A stretch of DNA of 7,584 bases from an uncultured Ruminococcus sp. (GTDB lineage: Bacteria > Bacillota > Clostridia > Oscillospirales > Ruminococcaceae). Shown here piece after piece: positions 7,020-7,584 of this stretch. Made by a program: the position numbers and the translations under genes. Within the stretch, counting starts at the first letter, position 1. Every line of letters begins with the position of its first letter. The stretch covers positions 1 through 7,584 of the forward strand of contig CALEPT010000170.1 of the NCBI GenBank assembly GCA_937910385.1, written 5' to 3'. The notes beneath the pieces were generated by a model. That model did not search any database. It worked only from the letters and a program-made list of their open reading frames with translations, and was not told the origin of the DNA.

Positions 7020-7220
7020 GATTCCGAGGAGTTCCTCTGTCTCGTATCTGATTATATCCGATGAAGTTGCTTCTGGATTGTGGCTGATAAATTCTATCAG
7101 TTTTTCTGCATATCCCTCGTGATTCTTTGCTGTCATTATTCCTCCGTCAACAAAATCGCTGTATGAATCAGGAACGCTTTTAAGCTTGGATTCCAGCTTT
7201 ACCAAAATATCATTTTTCAT
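7005..7220 (-). CDS. Small acidic protein, candidate immunity partner of the upstream toxin-like protein
   Basis: This 71-aa soluble protein is clearly acidic (about 13 Asp/Glu against 8 Lys/Arg) and apparently all-helical, with the segments LVKLESKLKSVPDSYSDFV and EKLIEFISHNPEATSSDIIR. I recall similar small proteins with an xNPxATSSDII pattern next to phage head genes, but cannot name a family. The ATG at 7220 follows AAAGG by nine bases; a TTG at 7229 would sit directly on that site and is less likely. It begins five bases after the stop of the upstream phage-type gene and its ribosome site lies inside that gene's last codons, so the two are tightly coupled. Size, charge and position fit an immunity protein for the upstream toxin-like domain. 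A phage housekeeping role is the alternative. Function is inferred from context only. Confidence 0.75.
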   Translation of the reverse strand: MKNDILVKLESKLKSVPDSYSDFVDGGIMTAKNHEGYAEKLIEFISHNPEATSSDIIRYETEELLGIKPLI

Positions 7221-7225
7221 ATATA

Positions 7226-7584
7226 TCAACCTTTCTCGACGTGGTAGATGTTGTAGTCACCGATACCTCTGTTTTCAAAGAAATACGTTTTGTTTGAAAA
7301 CTTCAATCTGCACATTTCCTTGCCTTCATAGTTACTATTCCAATTCCTGCCGATCTCGTCCATAACGTTTGCATATTCTTTTTTCGGAAGATCAACTCTC
7401 GGATACCTAAAAGGCACACCGTTTGAATCAAGTTTAACATCGTTTTGGGATTTTGTCAAGTCTGATTTCTTAGGTTTTGCACCGCCATTGCTGTAAAGTT
7501 TTTTTGAAGCGCTTACAGAACGTCCGCCCCCGGACATACCGTCGCTGATACTGCCGTTGAACTGTCCCTTGTCGCCGCAGCAGC
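7226..7584 (-). CDS. 3' end of a phage-type protein with a toxin-like C-terminal domain (partial)
   Basis: About 118 residues are visible and the frame stays open to the window edge. I treat it as partial because the first in-frame ATG (7537) has no ribosome site and coding-like sequence (GQFNGSISDG) precedes it. The visible part has a Gly/Ser/Lys-rich low-complexity linker (SGGGRSVSAS to about KPKKSDLTKSQND), then a compact C-terminal domain of about 60 residues with RYPRVDLPKKEY, YFFENRGIGDYNIY and a terminal HVEKG. A linker followed by a small mixed alpha/beta domain, an acidic partner gene, and a downstream prohead protease fit phage minor head (Mu F/SPP1 gp7-like) proteins that carry C-terminal nuclease-like toxin domains. 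I cannot see the head domain itself, so that identity is inference. The toxin could be of the barnase/EndoU/colicin/RelE-like class, but no catalytic set is evident to me. Confidence 0.7.
   Translation of the reverse strand, partial: CCGDKGQFNGSISDGMSGGGRSVSASKKLYSNGGAKPKKSDLTKSQNDVKLDSNGVPFRYPRVDLPKKEYANVMDEIGRNWNSNYEGKEMCRLKFSNKTYFFENRGIGDYNIYHVEKG

Noticed and set aside
6714..7064. A 116-codon plus-strand open frame opposite the prohead protease remnant
   Set aside because: It is the mirror of a GC-rich gene with clear protease similarity and a strong ribosome site on the minus strand.

Overview
The window looks like chromosomal DNA of a Gram-positive, moderately AT-rich gut or rumen Firmicute, most likely Ruminococcus or a close relative. 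This rests on AGGAGG-type ribosome sites, near-consensus sigma-A promoters, a 7TM sensor protein of a type I associate with Ruminococcaceae and Lachnospiraceae, and a secreted VWA protein whose Asn-rich N-terminus resembles surface proteins I recall from Ruminococcus. No database search was possible, so the genus is an inference. Every gene I accept lies on the minus strand, so transcription runs from high to low coordinates.

Reading in that direction, 7584-6666 is a fragment of a prophage head module. It holds the 3' end of a larger phage-type protein with a toxin-like tail, a 71-aa acidic protein that may be its immunity partner, and a GC-rich gene matching the N-terminal third of an HK97-type prohead protease. 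The protease homology stops near 6737, so this is a prophage remnant.

At 6647-4816 is a short self-contained unit. An extended -10 promoter drives a 507-aa 7TM sensor protein with no recognisable catalytic histidine or complete ATPase domain. A 32-codon ORF with a good ribosome site follows, and then a strong bidirectional terminator. The short ORF looks like the first residues of the second sensor gene that I recall in such operons. It could instead be a genuine small peptide.

At 4605-66 is the main transcription unit. A perfect TTGACA-17-TATAAT promoter is followed by a 5'-UTR stem-loop that begins almost at the predicted transcription start. Next comes a 1271-aa secreted protein: signal peptide, Asn-rich probable beta-helix, six TSP3-like calcium loops, an Ig-like region, a VWA domain with an intact MIDAS, three more calcium loops, and a long alpha-helical tail of unknown function. 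Its stop overlaps the start of a 210-aa, three-TM protein (ATGGTTGA), so the two are probably translationally coupled. They may work as an anchored adhesin pair or, more speculatively, as an effector and its membrane immunity protein.

The window reads as a mosaic: two genes end early next to unrelated sequence (near 6737 and near 4925), and base composition changes block by block. The first 65 bases hold no gene I can support.
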